Shown piece by piece: positions 14,367 through 26,110 of a DNA stretch of 64,000 nt; the stretch's first letter is position 1; each line of letters starts with the position of its first letter. The stretch is taken from assembly GCF_052324685.1 (NCBI RefSeq), contig NC_135228.1:14120420-14184419 (forward strand), written 5' to 3'. This stretch comes from Brachyhypopomus gauderio. Taxonomy: Eukaryota > Chordata > Actinopteri > Gymnotiformes > Hypopomidae. The position numbers and the translations under genes were made by a program. The notes beneath the pieces are model-generated. The model was not told the DNA's origin and ran no database searches. It worked only from the letters and a program-made list of their open reading frames with translations.

Positions 14367-17300
14367 AGGGTGATCAGGGTCAAACAGGGCCTCCAGGTCC
14401 CCCAGGGCCCCCCGGGGCACCAGGCTCCAGGGGGCTTCCAGGGAACATGGGCAGAGATGGACCCCAGGGCCATGCAGGAGAGCCGGTGAGCGAACACTCA
14501 CATACATGCACACATTAGTTTGTTGTCCGTGTTGAGATTCCTCATAGCCTGGGTGAGTCAGGCACATCTAGACGGTGACACCATACGCAGTGAGCCCAGT
14601 GTGTAGGGATGGACTCAAATGTATTTCAGTCAAACATCAACTTGCTGCATTTCAGATTTCAGAAGTGGTTTACTTGCTTTTTAGCCTTGAATTGAACCAT
14701 TCAGTGTAATTTCTGAAATCATATTTAATCAGCACTGTGATTCTAATCTCCCAGTGTTTGAAAGAAACTGGTGTTCCTCCCCTGAAGTCATACTGTACCA
14801 CCTTTTAGACATTTAGTAAATATGAGGGAGATAAACTTGCATTACGAGCTAGTTAACACAATCATCAGACCCACAGTGCTGTTCATTGGGTTCCTTATAG
14901 TGCACCTGCTTTACAAAAGCAGTCGGTAAAACACTCACCACTCCCTCTCTCCCTTTCCCCCTCCCTACTCTCTCCCTCTTACCTCTCTGCCATATTGTGA
15001 GCAGATGTTTGAGAGTCTTGGGTTCGGAGGCCATTTCCTGATGTTGTTCAAATTGTGTTTGTCTTTGGCCGAACCCCCTTCATTAGCAGCTGAAGGCCTG
15101 ATGCCAAGACTCCTTCTTACCCCTGTGTGATGGGGTCCACAGGTCTCGCAGAACAAGAGTCCTGAACGCTAAATGGTGTCTGTGTTGTGTCTGATGGTTT
15201 AAAGGCTGTCAACAGCTCATTGACCGCTGCAGTTACATCTGTTACACAGAAGCTTTTTGGATCCTTAGCTGGCTAACTCCGCATTACATCCCGGGTGTTG
15301 GCTCACCTAAGAGAAAACATTCAAAGAGCTGCTTTGACTGCGCATTTGTGCATATTTACAAGTGTTTGTGTGTTCTGTGTTTATTATTTATGGATTCTAT
15401 AAATTCTCAGCTCAAATGATACTTTAGATAGATTAGCTAATGCTTAGAGTTTATCACATAAGGGAGACAATAACCTAAGGTGACCTAAGAACCAGCCCTG
15501 AGTCAGGCATTCTCTCGGATTTGTTAAGAAATCTAGTGGATTCTCTGGATTTGTTAAGAAATCTAGTGGATTCTCTGGATTTGTTAAGAAATCTAGTGGA
15601 TTCTCTCAGATTTGTTAAGAAATCTAGTGGATTCTCTGGATTTGTTAAGAAGCCATCTAGTGGATAAGCAACAGACTTTCACAACTGTGTCATTTTAAAT
15701 CGAAAAGGAATTATCCCTTATTTAATATCTCCTGTTAACAGGGCCCTCCTGGAAAAGATGGGATTGAGGTTAGTATATTAGCTTTAATCCGGTGTGACAT
15801 AATACCACCATTGCTGGACACACCACCCCTTTTTTAGTTTGGTTTTTAGTGTTGACACTCTTTGTATTTTCCTTCCCTTAAAGGGTCCAAGAGGGCCACC
15901 AGGTATAAAGGTAACACCTTTTGTTTGTGTATTCCCCTTTAATGTGATCCCCTGTTAGGAGTGTGTGTCCTGTGTGTGCTTTTTGTGATGCCTGTGGTCT
16001 CTCCTGCAGGGTGAGGTTGGAAATCATGGCATACCTGGTCCTCTGGGCCCACCGGGGCTTAAGGTAGGGTTACTAGTGGATGACCACATATGCTACAGCA
16101 ATCCTTCTACAAACTATATGACTTGAACTGGGGGTTTAAATAATTGTTAAAATATGCAATAAAATTAAAATAAATGTTAAAATGAATGTTAAAATATGCC
16201 ATAAAATGATTTTACCTTTATTATGCTTGAACTAGAATTTATGCATTAATATGCCTTCAGAAATATACCAAAACACCACAGAAAACAAACAGATAGAAAA
16301 AGAAACCCATACAGTATTTTTTATTATCATTGAGTTACATGTATGGGCATGTTTGCCTCTCTCTAATTGGTTCTATCAGACGAAATGTAATCTAATGTGC
16401 TTTACATTGTATGTAATGCATAAACATTCACATCTCACCCTAGCAGTGGGTGGTGAGATCTTTTATCATACTCTCATTTATGGCATCTGTTGCAGCCACA
16501 CATAAACTGTTCTAACACTGAATCAACACTGTCTGTTTCAGCTGTTCAGTTTTGACATTCGTGTGTGTAATGACATTATAATTAAAGATCACCTGGTGTG
16601 TCTTGTAATAGTAAAGGCGTTGGGCAGTTTATCTGTAGAAATGTTCTTTGTGTTAAGGACTCTGTCATGGATCACTTTCACAGAATGACCCATATTGCTT
16701 TTTTGGGCGTTTTTGTCTGTCCTCTCATCCTCACCCTGTAGGGGGATCAGGGCGAGCCGGGTCATGAGGGGACAAGAGGCGTGGATGGACTCCCGGGCGT
16801 GAAGGTACAGCTGATGTGATGGGTTACTGTGAGACACAGAGAACAAAGTGCATTTGAGAACATTAGTCCAATTATATGAAATAACCACATTTGCACACCT
16901 GACTCTGCAGGGGGAGAAGGGAGAGACTGGTGCTCCAGGTTACCCGGTAAGTGGGTGTGTCCCCAACCAATGAAACACTGAGCTTGTTCAAGATCTCTAG
17001 CTTAAAGAAAATTCCAGTGGTTTCCAGGTTTCTGGGTAAATTATGACTCAGTATCTTAAAGATCATACATTTTCATTTTTTCATTATCCCAACATTTTAT
17101 CAATATGATGATTACCTTGAAAGGTTACATGTTATCATTATGATGATTACCTTGAAATGTAACATGTTATCATTATGATGATTACCTTGAAAGGTTACAT
17201 GTTATCATTATGATGATTACCTTGAAAGGTAGCATGTTATCATTATGATGATTACCTTGAAAGGTTATGTTATCATTATGATGATTACCTTGAAAGATAG

Positions 17301-20300
17301 CATGTTATCATTATGATGATTACCTTGAAAGGTAGCATGTTATCATTATGATGATTACCTTGAAAGGTTACATGTTATCATTATGATGATTACCTTGAAA
17401 TGTAACATGTTATCATTATGATGATTACCTTGAAAGGTAGCATGTTATCATTATGATGATTACCTTGAAAGGTTATGTTATCATTATGATGATTACCTTG
17501 AAAGATAGCATGTTATCATTATGATGATTACCTTGAAAGGTAGCATGTTATCATTATGATGATTACCTTGAAAGGTTACATGTTACCATTATGATGATTA
17601 CCTTGAAATGTTACATGTTATCATTATGATGATTACCTTGAAAGGTAGCATTCTGCTAGAACTTCTGTAGTTACCTTGGTTTCTATACCTTTCAGTTCTT
17701 CTTTGTGTTCAAGCTGATGGTCACATGCTGTTCTTTACATGTATTTAATTACTTATTAAGTCTTATAATAAAATATCACCAAGAAATATTGAATAATATA
17801 GCAATAATAATATTGCATTAGCAGTGTGCTAGAGTCACTAAAAACTATTTTGCTGTATGGTACTATTGGTTGGTACTTTTTTCCTTTCGACGAACATGTT
17901 TTTTAAAAATCAGGAAAATTAGCCTTTAATCACCATTGATATATTCACACATTCTCTTTCTACCTCCTGTTCTTCTGTCTTGCTCAGGGCGTTCCAGGAA
18001 AGAAGGGGGATTCTGGACTCATAGACAACCCTGACCTGTCTGCAAGCTTACATGTCCTGCAGGTGAGGTACACTACAGACATATCAAATCCAACATTATG
18101 CCATGCCACTGGACTTTAAATAACTCATCCCATTGTTGGTAATGTTAATAACAATGGAAAGCGTCATACATATTCAAACTCAGTTTGCATCGCACTTCTT
18201 TTCAAACAGGGCCCTCCTGGTCCACCAGGGCCTCCTGGAGGCCAAGGAGCAAAGGTGAGAATATTGTTAGATAATGATTCATGCCCTCAGAAATGGAACA
18301 GAAATAATATGTATAGTTGGCAGAGAAAAGGGAACATGCATTCCCAAGCATGTGGGTGCACTAATTCATGAATATATTCATAAATATTTAAATATATCTA
18401 CTGAAATCTTATGTTATCAGGGTGAAATGGGCTATCCAGGGATGCCTGGAGTTGAAGGCAAACAGGTACTCATATCATATAGCAACATGCACTGAAGCAT
18501 ATCTTCTAAGTGATGAAGGAAAATCAGCAGTCTATACTGAGATACCAAACTTCAGTTCTGTAGATCTAATTTCCTGATCACACAACTGATTCAACAAATG
18601 AAGGCCTTTCACAACATCTAAATACTGGAGTCAAGCATGTAGGATCAGTCAGGCTAGTAGATCTCCAGAACTGGAATAGGACACCACTCATCTAAACCTT
18701 GTAAACACTGTAAACTCGTGCTTTGGCATGTTCATCTCCTGATCTCCACCACAGGGTGCTAAGGGGAACCCGGGAGAGCCTGGAGGTCCTGGAGTGGCAG
18801 GACAGAAGGGGGAGAAAGGCGAGATGGGCCTGCCAGGCCCAGTGGTGAGTGGGGCACTGGAGTGGAGCTGGCACTCATGGTGGAGGTCCAGAAGGGTGGT
18901 GTTATGATGACAAGATTATTAACACATCTCACTGGTGTTGTGCTTTTCAGGGTGCTGATGGCCATAAAGGAGAGAAAGGAGACTCCAGAATTGAGGACAA
19001 TCTGGTTTGTGGAAATTTTTAATAATAATTTCTGAAGAACACCTATAATTTATTACAGACTGGGTCTCTATTCCTACAATGTAGTGTTTAATCTATGCAG
19101 TATATAGTCAGGCAAGCATGGCTGATCCGATTGTTTCCTTGAGTTTTTAAAAGCAGGTCTGCAGGGTTTTTTTTTTCACTTTTCCATACATTTATATGGC
19201 AACACTACCAGGTAGAACTGATCACATCAATGAAATGACAAATTATATCTCCTAGAACACGCTGTTAGTGTCTTACTCTTATTCTTACTCTAAAGCTTAA
19301 TGTGGAAATCACTAAACAGCATTTAAGAGAATGAGTGTTCTTCTTCTGTCCTATTCAGGCTCAGATTATCCCACTGCCTGGCCCCCCAGGGCCTCCTGGA
19401 CCCCCCGGTCCTCAGGGAGTCATGGTAAGGGAAAACATGAAACCCCTTGTACTGTTTCTATTTTCTGTTCTAGTTTTAAGTAGAACAGAACTGGCTTTGT
19501 AGAGAAAATAAGCTTTAGCCTATAATCCACATATCATCTTTTCATATCTTTTCTTCTTAGGGCATTCATGGCGTTCCTGGGCAGAAGGTAAGATTGTACT
19601 GGCATCTTAAAACAAAAAAATCCCTTAGAAGCACATGAGATCGTTTGCATTGTATAGGACTAACAGTACAGTGGATGTAAATGTGTGTATTTTGCCTCAG
19701 GGGGAGCCAGGAGAGGCAGTCAGAGGAGAGAAGGGGGATGTTGGGGAGAGAGGCCCGTCAGGACCACGGGTAAAACCTGCATTCTGATACCTCCTCTACT
19801 CCAGTCCATCTCAGTTCTATTCAATTATGGATTCATTTAGGCCTTCAGCCAGATCTGTAGGCATGGCTACAGGGTTGGTGGCCCCTCTGATTGGCCCCTT
19901 AAGGTCTCCCCCACTTGTCACTTCACTAACTACATTTTGAAAGCTTCACAAAATGTAACCCTCATTTGATTTCACCATGAAATCTATATTAAATGAGGCC
20001 CATACAAACAGAGAGACACCAGGTTAAGTAACCAACGAATAAAATTCTGTTCTTATTAACCTTGCCACTGCTGATAAGCTAGTGTAGTAGACAGGGCCAG
20101 GTAGATATTAGACAGGGCCAGTAAAATAATGACAAAGGGGATAACTAACTGCAGTTGTTGTTACATTCTCAAGGTATAATTTGAGAATGTCAGTCCAGGC
20201 ATTTTGCTGTATCTTAAAGCAAATTAGAATATTATGCTAATTAGATCAGTCTGTGATAGTCATTTTACGATAACATTCGGTGTGATTTTGAATCCAGCTG

Positions 20301-21807
20301 TCAATGGATTTTTGAAGTACACTATATCAGTAAAGATTTCCCACTTGAATCTCTTGTCTCTTGAGATCTGATATGTGATTTAAGCCATCCCTCTTTTGGT
20401 TTCTGACTGTGGCTGATGCCAGACTAGTTATACATCTCACAATGTCTATTAATGCTGAAAGCCTGTCCTTGAGGTCTGCCCAAGGGCACCTTCACATAGG
20501 TTGTTTCTGAACTGAACTGATATTGTTCTTCACTGTGTTTAGGGTCTTCAGGGTTTTCCTGGCTCCAGTGGATTGGTTGGCTTGCCGGGTACAAAAGGTG
20601 AAAAGGTCAGCATCTTTCAATCGCCATCACTGACCACTTTTAAAGGAATTTGCCATCTCGTTTTTACCTCACGTAACCTTTTACTGTACATAGGTATTCG
20701 ATTCTAATGAGAAATACTGTCAGTCCTGCTTTTCCAATAATATTGCTTTTGCTAACAGGGCAAACAAGGAGAGCCTGGTTTAGATGTAAGTATGATTTAA
20801 GTACCGGTATGTAGTTTGTTTTCTGGTTTGGATCCCAGCTCTTACTGACTCCATGTCTACCCTACCAGGGCTTCCCGGGGTTGCGAGGGGACAAGGGTGA
20901 CAGAGGTGAACGAGGGGAAAAGGTAGACTGTCACACTCACACTCATCTTCACAAATTACGCTGATGTGCCTGATGCCTCTCACTGGTCTTTTTTTCATTT
21001 TTTTCAGGGTGAAAAAGGCCCGACAGGGAGAAAGGGCCCCAAAGGACAGAAGGGGGAGCAGGGGCCTCCAGGGCTGGACCAGCCGTGTCCTGTGGTACGT
21101 TGGACGCCTGCTTCTCCGCTGCGTTTGTAGAGCTGTGTAGTTCAAGTGCACTGAAGAGTGCTGAGTGCAAAGGATGTGGATAGTAACAACCTAAGAGCCT
21201 TATTTTTTCCCGCCTTTCTCAGCCTGTGTATCTTTTTTTTGTTTTTCTCTTGTGCACTTTGAATTCATTTGGAGACATTTAAAAACACTGCATTGTGTGA
21301 GAGCACAAAGTGATGTGGCCCTGGAGTGACTGAAAACAAAAGGGCTCTATTTCATGTCCACAGAGGTGGACATTCCAGGTTCAGAAAGTAAAACTCCTTC
21401 CCAGGATTTTACTCAAGCTTGATGGATTTTCTAATTGGTGCAAGCCAGGTACAATTAGTGGAATCAACACAATCCAAGAAGCCTGAGCAAAATCTTGGTG
21501 AGGACTTTTACTTCCTGAACCAAGAATGCCCACCTCTGCCCATCAACACATCACTGGTGGCGTGAGTGGTTATGATTGGCATTCAGCTCAGGTGCCCTAG
21601 CTTCTTCTAACTTCTTCACCACTTTCTTTTTGGTTCCCAGGACCGAGATGGACTTCCAGTGCCAGGTTGCTGGCACAAGGTTTGTATCCTTGAAAGTTTT
21701 TAACGTAGAACTCATATCACTATTTATTTGTTTGTTGTTGAAAATACTTTATAAAAATTGTGGTTATGACAAGCATCTCTCTCTTCTTTTTGCTTCTCTT
21801 GCAGTGA
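2414..21807 (+). CDS. col23a1: Collagen alpha-1(XXIII) chain, 3' part (26 exons seen)
   Basis: Type II transmembrane collagen of the XIII/XXIII/XXV group; the triple-helical ectodomain acts at the cell surface. Exons, all GT-AG: 2414-2449, 6975-6982, 7825-7851, 11092-11118, 11915-11941, 12188-12214, 14369-14485, 15742-15768, 15884-15910, 16010-16063, 16742-16804, 16911-16946, 17988-18062, 18210-18254, 18421-18465, 18755-18844, 18951-19004, 19359-19424, 19561-19587, 19701-19769, 20543-20605, 20759-20785, 20869-20922, 21008-21094, 21641-21679, and a last exon at 21805 opening with TGA. They join in frame into about 406 codons of Gly-X-Y. The breaks match the known NC2 and NC3 positions, and the C-terminus [19 protein letters not shown] is the group's Cys-containing NC4. 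After the first two exons, every one starts at phase 0; nearly all of these begin with a Gly codon. The N-terminal cytoplasmic, membrane and furin-site exons lie upstream of the window. The assignment to XXIII rather than XIII or XXV rests on the recalled human C-terminus and on linkage to rack1. Confidence 0.93.
4358..5341. mobile_element. hAT-type element, non-autonomous, 984 bp
   Basis: Starts CAGTGATG and ends CATCACTG. It is flanked by perfect 8-bp target-site duplications CTTACAAG (4350-4357 and 5342-5349), the hAT signature. The ends are packed with GTAAC/GTTAC motifs. No hAT transposase is encoded; the internal open frames have no recognisable domain. It carries a nested hairpin at 4815-4907. 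A second partial copy of its left end is at about 39114-39255. Confidence 0.88.
4815..4907. repeat. Fold-back element with 32-bp perfect arms
   Basis: Arms 4815-4846 and 4876-4907 are exact reverse complements, separated by a 29-nt loop. The arm contains GGGTTTCCCGAAACG, a motif seen in abundant small fish inverted repeats. It lies inside the hAT element. Confidence 0.85.
5800..5862. repeat. (TC)n microsatellite
   Basis: Uninterrupted TC dinucleotide run of about 60 bp in a col23a1 intron. Confidence 0.95.
6975..6982 (+). CDS. col23a1: 8-nt col23a1 microexon
   Basis: The preceding 36-nt exon ends with the first base of a Gly codon. This 8-nt piece (gaactcca) follows a TTTCAG acceptor and precedes GTAAGT. 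It completes Gly-Thr-Pro and returns the frame to phase 0, exactly what the next exon (GGC ACT CCG) needs. Without it the reading frame is lost. Very small exons are known in this collagen group. Confidence 0.8.
8033..9641 (-). mobile_element. Tc1/mariner element, nearly complete
   Basis: Terminal inverted repeats 8033-8058 and 9615-9640 match at 24 of 26 positions (core GTTCAAAAG.TTGGGGTCAC) and lie next to TA dinucleotides, the Tc1 target. The interior encodes one transposase on the minus strand. It sits in a col23a1 intron, opposite to the gene. Confidence 0.88.
8187..9230 (-). pseudogene. Tc1-like transposase with one in-frame stop
   Basis: One reading frame runs from ATG (9230) to 8187, about 347 codons, the usual Tc1 length, broken only by a TAA at 8817-8819. 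The N-terminal half has paired helix-turn-helix DNA-binding modules ([20 protein letters not shown]) and a GRPR AT-hook-like motif. The C-terminal half has the catalytic DDE set: [18 protein letters not shown] and [16 protein letters not shown]. There are no frameshifts. A full-length product is not expected without readthrough, so I call it a recently inactivated copy. Confidence 0.85.
14310..14358. repeat. (CT)n tract abutting a col23a1 acceptor
   Basis: A pure CT run ends only about 10 nt before the TAG acceptor of the 117-nt exon at 14369, separated by GTGTGTGTAG. It therefore forms the polypyrimidine tract of that intron. Confidence 0.9.
15511..15665. repeat. 30-bp tandem repeat, about 5 copies
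   Basis: The unit contains GGATTTGTTAAGAAATCTAG and is followed by TGGATTCTCT. Copies are nearly identical, and the last has a small insertion. Intronic in col23a1. Confidence 0.9.
17099..17648. repeat. 35-bp minisatellite, 16 copies
   Basis: The core GATGATTACCTTGAAA occurs 16 times at about 35-bp spacing. Variants differ after GAAA (GGTTACAT, TGTAACAT, GGTAGCAT, GATAGCAT, and a 33-bp short form). The variant order shows a six-unit higher-order block of 208 bp present twice. Intronic in col23a1. Confidence 0.93.
17988..18062 (+). CDS. col23a1: col23a1 exon carrying the NC2 interruption
   Basis: This 75-nt exon starts as Gly-X-Y ([10 protein letters not shown]) and then runs into non-collagenous [15 protein letters not shown]. 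The next exon resumes [10 protein letters not shown]. The position and length of the break correspond to the NC2 domain separating COL1 and COL2 in collagen XXIII. The hydrophobic spacing (L, I, L, L, V, L) fits a short coiled segment. Confidence 0.8.
18951..19424 (+). CDS. col23a1: col23a1 exons spanning the NC3 interruption
   Basis: Exon 18951-19004 ends in [12 protein letters not shown] and exon 19359-19424 begins [17 protein letters not shown]. Together they give a short non-collagenous stretch (SRIEDNLAQIIPLP) between COL2 and COL3, the NC3 position. The fish NC3 looks shorter than the human one as I remember it. Confidence 0.75.
21641..21807 (+). CDS. col23a1: col23a1 C-terminal NC4 exon and stop
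   Basis: Exon 21641-21679 encodes [13 protein letters not shown]. The AAG|GTTTGT donor joins an acceptor at 21801-21804, and the next exon opens directly with TGA, so the stop codon is the first codon of the terminal exon. NC4 carries two cysteines, CPV in the previous exon and GCW here, as is typical for chain cross-linking in this collagen group. Confidence 0.85.
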
Positions 21808-22415
21808 TGATCAACCTGAACTATGGAATCTGTACATATTGATATATATTTTCTAACCCTTGCTTTATTTTCCCCACAGTTTAGAATTTGCTGATTTTGT
21901 TGTTGCTGTTTTTTATATACTGGGTTTGATACAGAAAGTTACACTGTTCGCCCCTTGCAAGAACATCTGTCCGTATTGCTCTTTATTATGAAGAAGGGCT
22001 CTAAATGATAAGAATCCAAGAAAAGGCAGATACAAGTGTTGAACTGAAATAAACACGTGAGGGCACATGGACTCATGGGATGCACAGACAAACTTGCCAC
22101 TGAGCTCAAGGACAACACGTCTGTACCTAACCAGCACAACACCAGCCCGCCAATCAGACCCAGCAGAGCGGGTTAACGCTCTGAAGTGAAAGGCCCCACA
22201 GACAAGGCACAATGACCGTCCCAGACCTGAGAACGGAGAGGTGGGCTCCTCGGAGTGAGTTCTGTGCTACACAGAACACCACTGTAGACTGTTTGAAAGG
22301 AACTTTGTATGGGATTTTCACTGAGATGAGTTCTTGGGAAGTAGTGCTCATGTCAGAAGAACATACTGATGTGCACAGGAGTTAGAATACAATAAAGAAC
22401 TGAAGTACAATGGAT
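21808..22415 (+). other. col23a1: col23a1 3' UTR with poly(A) signal
   Basis: Non-coding tail after the stop. A canonical AATAAA lies at 22391-22396, giving a 3' UTR of roughly 600 nt. The exact cleavage site cannot be seen. Confidence 0.6.
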
Positions 22416-23635
22416 GATGGATACGTACTTTGTATGTATGTTGTGTAAACCACTTTTGTCTGTTATAATAATGGAGTTCAGACGAATTTAAACATTTAAT
22501 TTAGTGATAAGCTTTGCAAGAACTGATGTATTTTAATACTCTTACTGATTGTCTGTAAATAATATGTATAGTTTTTGTCAGTCTTATAGAGTTCATAGCG
22601 TGCAGTGTTTGACTATGGTTGTTCTGATATCCAGTGTCTACTGATATCCATTCGCAGCCAGGGAACATAAGGTTTCTTTCAAAATCCACACTAGAGCTGC
22701 AACCTCAATATCTTTTTTTCCTCACGATTTTGAGTAATAAAAGTTAAATAATAGTTATAGTGGCAAGAAGGATGCGTGATGTCCATAGGATCGAGAAATG
22801 TAAGTCATTCTAGGGTTAGTTTGATGCACAGTCAGTTGTTCTCAGTTTATGAATAACAACAGTCGTGTTAGCGCCTGATAAGGCCGAGAATACTGCCACA
22901 TACTCAGTTCATACAACATTTCACACTGATCAAATTCACCATTCACCTCATCTGCCACTCAGTATATTACGCTGTTCTTCAGCAGCCATGTTTTTAAAAA
23001 CTCACCAGTTCTACTTAGCGTGCTACAAGCCCAACCTGATTGGCTGGCTGAGGTAGGAATCTGTGGAATCTGATTGGCTGATTGAAATGGACCACTGTAA
23101 AATCTGTTTCGCTCACTGAAGTGGAAATAAGGTTTCGCATGGAAAACAAAATGTAATCATTTCGTTTCACACTGTGAAAATGCTTTTCACACAGTGAGCG
23201 CAGTAGGGGTGATAATATTGCAGAAAGAAGAGGCGCTGTTTCCTGTGTAACATTTGAATTTTACCATTTTTGCGTGGTGGTGAGTTTCATACGCGTTATC
23301 ATATGAAACTCACCATAATAACATTTTGTTGCATGGTGACATGAAACATGCTAATTACATTTGAGAAATACATTTTAATTTAAATAAAAATGACTAATAT
23401 GGCATCAAAATGTATGTGTAAACGAAACATCAGTAAAAGTTTACCAAATTCCAAATGTTTTTTTATTATTATTTTAGCTCTGAGCTCAGACCCGCATGTA
23501 TAAGTGGAACATTTAAATTCATATTTAGGATTACATTGCCATTTTGCATGTTTAATATTAATCTAAATTTTGATACTGAATTGCTTTCTTAAGATAAAGA
23601 GTGTGTTCCATTTGCATTCTACACACTAACAATAA
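22416..23635. other. Intergenic, no gene recognised
   Basis: AT-rich sequence after the col23a1 poly(A) signal. No coding or structured feature can be supported. Confidence 0.5.
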
Positions 23636-23699
23636 GGTATATACTGATCTTATGGGTGTAACAAAAGTTTTTATTGACAGAATGAGTTAATGCAGCAAG

Positions 23700-24646
23700 T
23701 CAATATTTGCAGTGTTGACCCTTCTTCTTCAGGGCCTCTGCAATTCTCCGTGGCATGCTCTCAATCAACTTCTGGACCAAATCCTGACTGATAGCAGTCC
23801 ATTCTTGTACAATCAATGCTTGCATTTTGTCAGAATGTGTAGGTTTTTGTTTGTCCACCCGTCTCTTGATGATTGACCACAAGTTCTCAATGGGATTAAG
23901 ATCTGGGGAGTTTCCAGGCCATGGACCCAAAATCTCTTATGTTTTGTTCCCTGAGCCATTTAATTATCACCTTTGCTTTATGGCAAGGTGCTCCATCATG
24001 CTGGAAAAGGCATTGTTGATCACCAAACTGCTTTTGGATGGTTCAGAGAAGTTGCTCTTGGAGGACATTCTGGTACCATTCTTTATTCATGGCTGTGTTT
24101 TAGGCAAGATTTGAGAGAGCCGATTCCCTTGGCTGAGAAGCAACCCCACACATGAATGGTTTCAGGATGCTTTACAGTTGGCATGAGACAAGACTGGTGG
24201 TAGCGCTCACCTCATCTTTTCCGAACATCTGTTTTCCAGATATCCCTAACAATTGGAAAGGGGATTCATCAGATAAAATGACTTTACCCCAGTCCTCAGA
24301 AGTCCACTCCCTGTACCTTTTTCAGAATATCAGTCTGTCCCTGATGTTTTTTTCTGGAGAGAAGTGGCTTCTTTGCTGCCCTCCTTGAGACCAGGCCTTG
24401 CTCCAAGAGTCTCCGCCTCACAGTGCGTGCAGATGCACTGACACCTGCCTGCTGCCATTCCTGAGCAAGCTCTGCATTGCTGGTAGCCCAATCCCGCAGC
24501 TGAAACACTTTTAAGAGACGGTCCTGGCACTTGCTGGTCTTTCTTGGGCGCCCTGTAGCTTTTTTGGCAACAATGGGACCTCTCTCCTTGAAGTTCTTGA
24601 TGATATGATAGATTGTTGACTGAGGGGCAATCTTTCTAGCTGCGAT
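23700..24646 (-). pseudogene. Tc1 transposase, middle and C-terminal part
   Basis: Minus-strand pieces read QSTIYHIIKNFKERGP, then FQLRDWATSNAELAQEW and SARTVRRRLLEQGLVSRR (second helix-turn-helix). Later comes [20 protein letters not shown] (the final DDE glutamate region), ending LIESMPRRIAEALKKKGQ. Between about 23930 and 24296 the frame is broken. It continues upstream in the segment beyond 26020. Confidence 0.82.
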
Positions 24647-26019
24647 TAGTGATGTAACATTTGAAGCGATGCCTCGGAGCCTGTATCGAGCAAAAAGGGG
24701 CGTGCCAGATGAAGCGTCGGTTCGAGGCGTGTGTCATTACCGTAAAAATCACATGACTGGTGACAAACGAGGCCTCGGATTCAGTGGGCTACGTCATCAT
24801 TTTATTTTGAGTGTCACAACCACATAAAGGGGGTTTGAGCCTTGTGGCCCATTGTGGGTTTTGAGTTGTGGGTGTGCATTGGTTAATTAGTTAGATGTAG
24901 TGGTAAAAGTTATGTTATAATATAGATTATATCACCTATTATTATTATTATTTATTATTATTATTATAGACTTTAGACTAGTTGTAAGCTAGGTAGGCTT
25001 CTGCCTGTCACCATGGAGCCACCCAGAAAGAGGAGGACTTCTCCTGTGTGGGAACATTTCGAATTGGTTGCTCAAAACAAGGTACCGGTAGATCATAGCT
25101 GTATTTAAGTTTCATCATTATGACCTTCTCCATAGCCTATATATAACCTTTCCTTATGTTTTTTTTTCATAATGAAGGTAAAGTGCTTGCTGTGTCATAA
25201 GTAGCTCACTTACAGCAACAACACATCCTCCATGCTACGACATTACACAGCAATACATGAGCTTGCCCAGTCTGCTGACAGTGGTCCAGACACCAGTTAA
25301 AGTAATAGATCATCTTTCTTGAATTATTTATATCATGTGATTGGCCCCTATAATGTACCCCTTTACATTTTGTTTTAGATTTCAGAAAGAAAATGGTGGA
25401 TGATGCCCTAGTTAATATGGTCATCAAAGACTCCCAGCCCTTTTCCATTGTGGAAGATGTGGGTTTTAAGGAGCTCATACGTGTACAATTCCCTCATTTA
25501 CATCAGCTAGCACTGACATTCTTATGCACTCCAGCTTCCCCTGTGCCATGTGAAAGGGTGTTTTCTAAGGCTGGGGAAATTGTGTCTAAGAAAAAGAATT
25601 GACTCAACCCCAACACTGTTAAAAAGCTTCTTTTTTTTAAATAAAAATCAATAATTTATATTTGTTCCATCTGTTGCAGTTTCATGTCTTTCAGTTCCAT
25701 AAGCACTCTTGTACTCCCAGTTCCACAAGCATTTATTTTAAGTATTTATTTTACGTGTTCAACATCACATCACTCAAATAATAATATTTCCATTAATAAA
25801 CACACTCTTATATTCATTGAGACGTGGCAAAAATATTTTATTTCATATACAGACATTGCAGGATTATCTGACTCAGGATTCGAATCTGTCATATATCCTT
25901 TTGCACGGCAGGTGTCACTAGTCAGAACGAGTCAACGAGGCTTCGGGTAATGAACCTTTTGGTGAACCTTTGAGCTGGAAAGCCCCATTGGTTCATGAAG
26001 ACTCGTTTTGCCATCACTA
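24647..26019 (+). mobile_element. Internally deleted hAT element
   Basis: Ends TAGTGATG and CATCACTA, flanked by 8-bp duplications GCTGCGAT (24639-24646) and GCTGTGAT (26020-26027), one mismatch. Inside are a BED-finger start and a fused transposase remnant. It is inserted in the Tc1 element and is therefore younger than it. Confidence 0.85.
25013..25605 (+). pseudogene. hAT (ZBED-like) transposase, core deleted
   Basis: ATG at 25013 gives MEPPRKRRTSPVWEHFELVA. After a possible intron comes VKCLLCHK, a stop, then a finger tail ending MLRHYTAIHE: a BED zinc finger (C..C, H....H). At 25381-25602, DFRKKMVDDALVNMVIKDSQ and PFSIVEDVGFKELIR join directly to FPHLHQLALTFL and SPVPCERVFSKAGEIVSKKK. 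The latter is the C-terminal dimerisation motif of hAT transposases. The catalytic core between them is missing, so the protein cannot be an active transposase. Confidence 0.82.
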
Positions 26020-26110
26020 GCTGTGATACTCTTCCCTGTTAGGCCATTTTTGTGCAGTGCAATGATGATCGCACGTGTTTCTTTAGAGATAATCATGGTT
26101 AACAGAAGAG
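26020..26110 (-). pseudogene. Tc1 transposase N-terminal piece
   Basis: On the minus strand this reads MIISKETRAIIIALHKNGLT and then GKSI, the first helix of a Tc1 DNA-binding domain. It stops exactly at the hAT target-site duplication; the sequence on the other side of the hAT resumes with the expected next helix. Confidence 0.75.
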
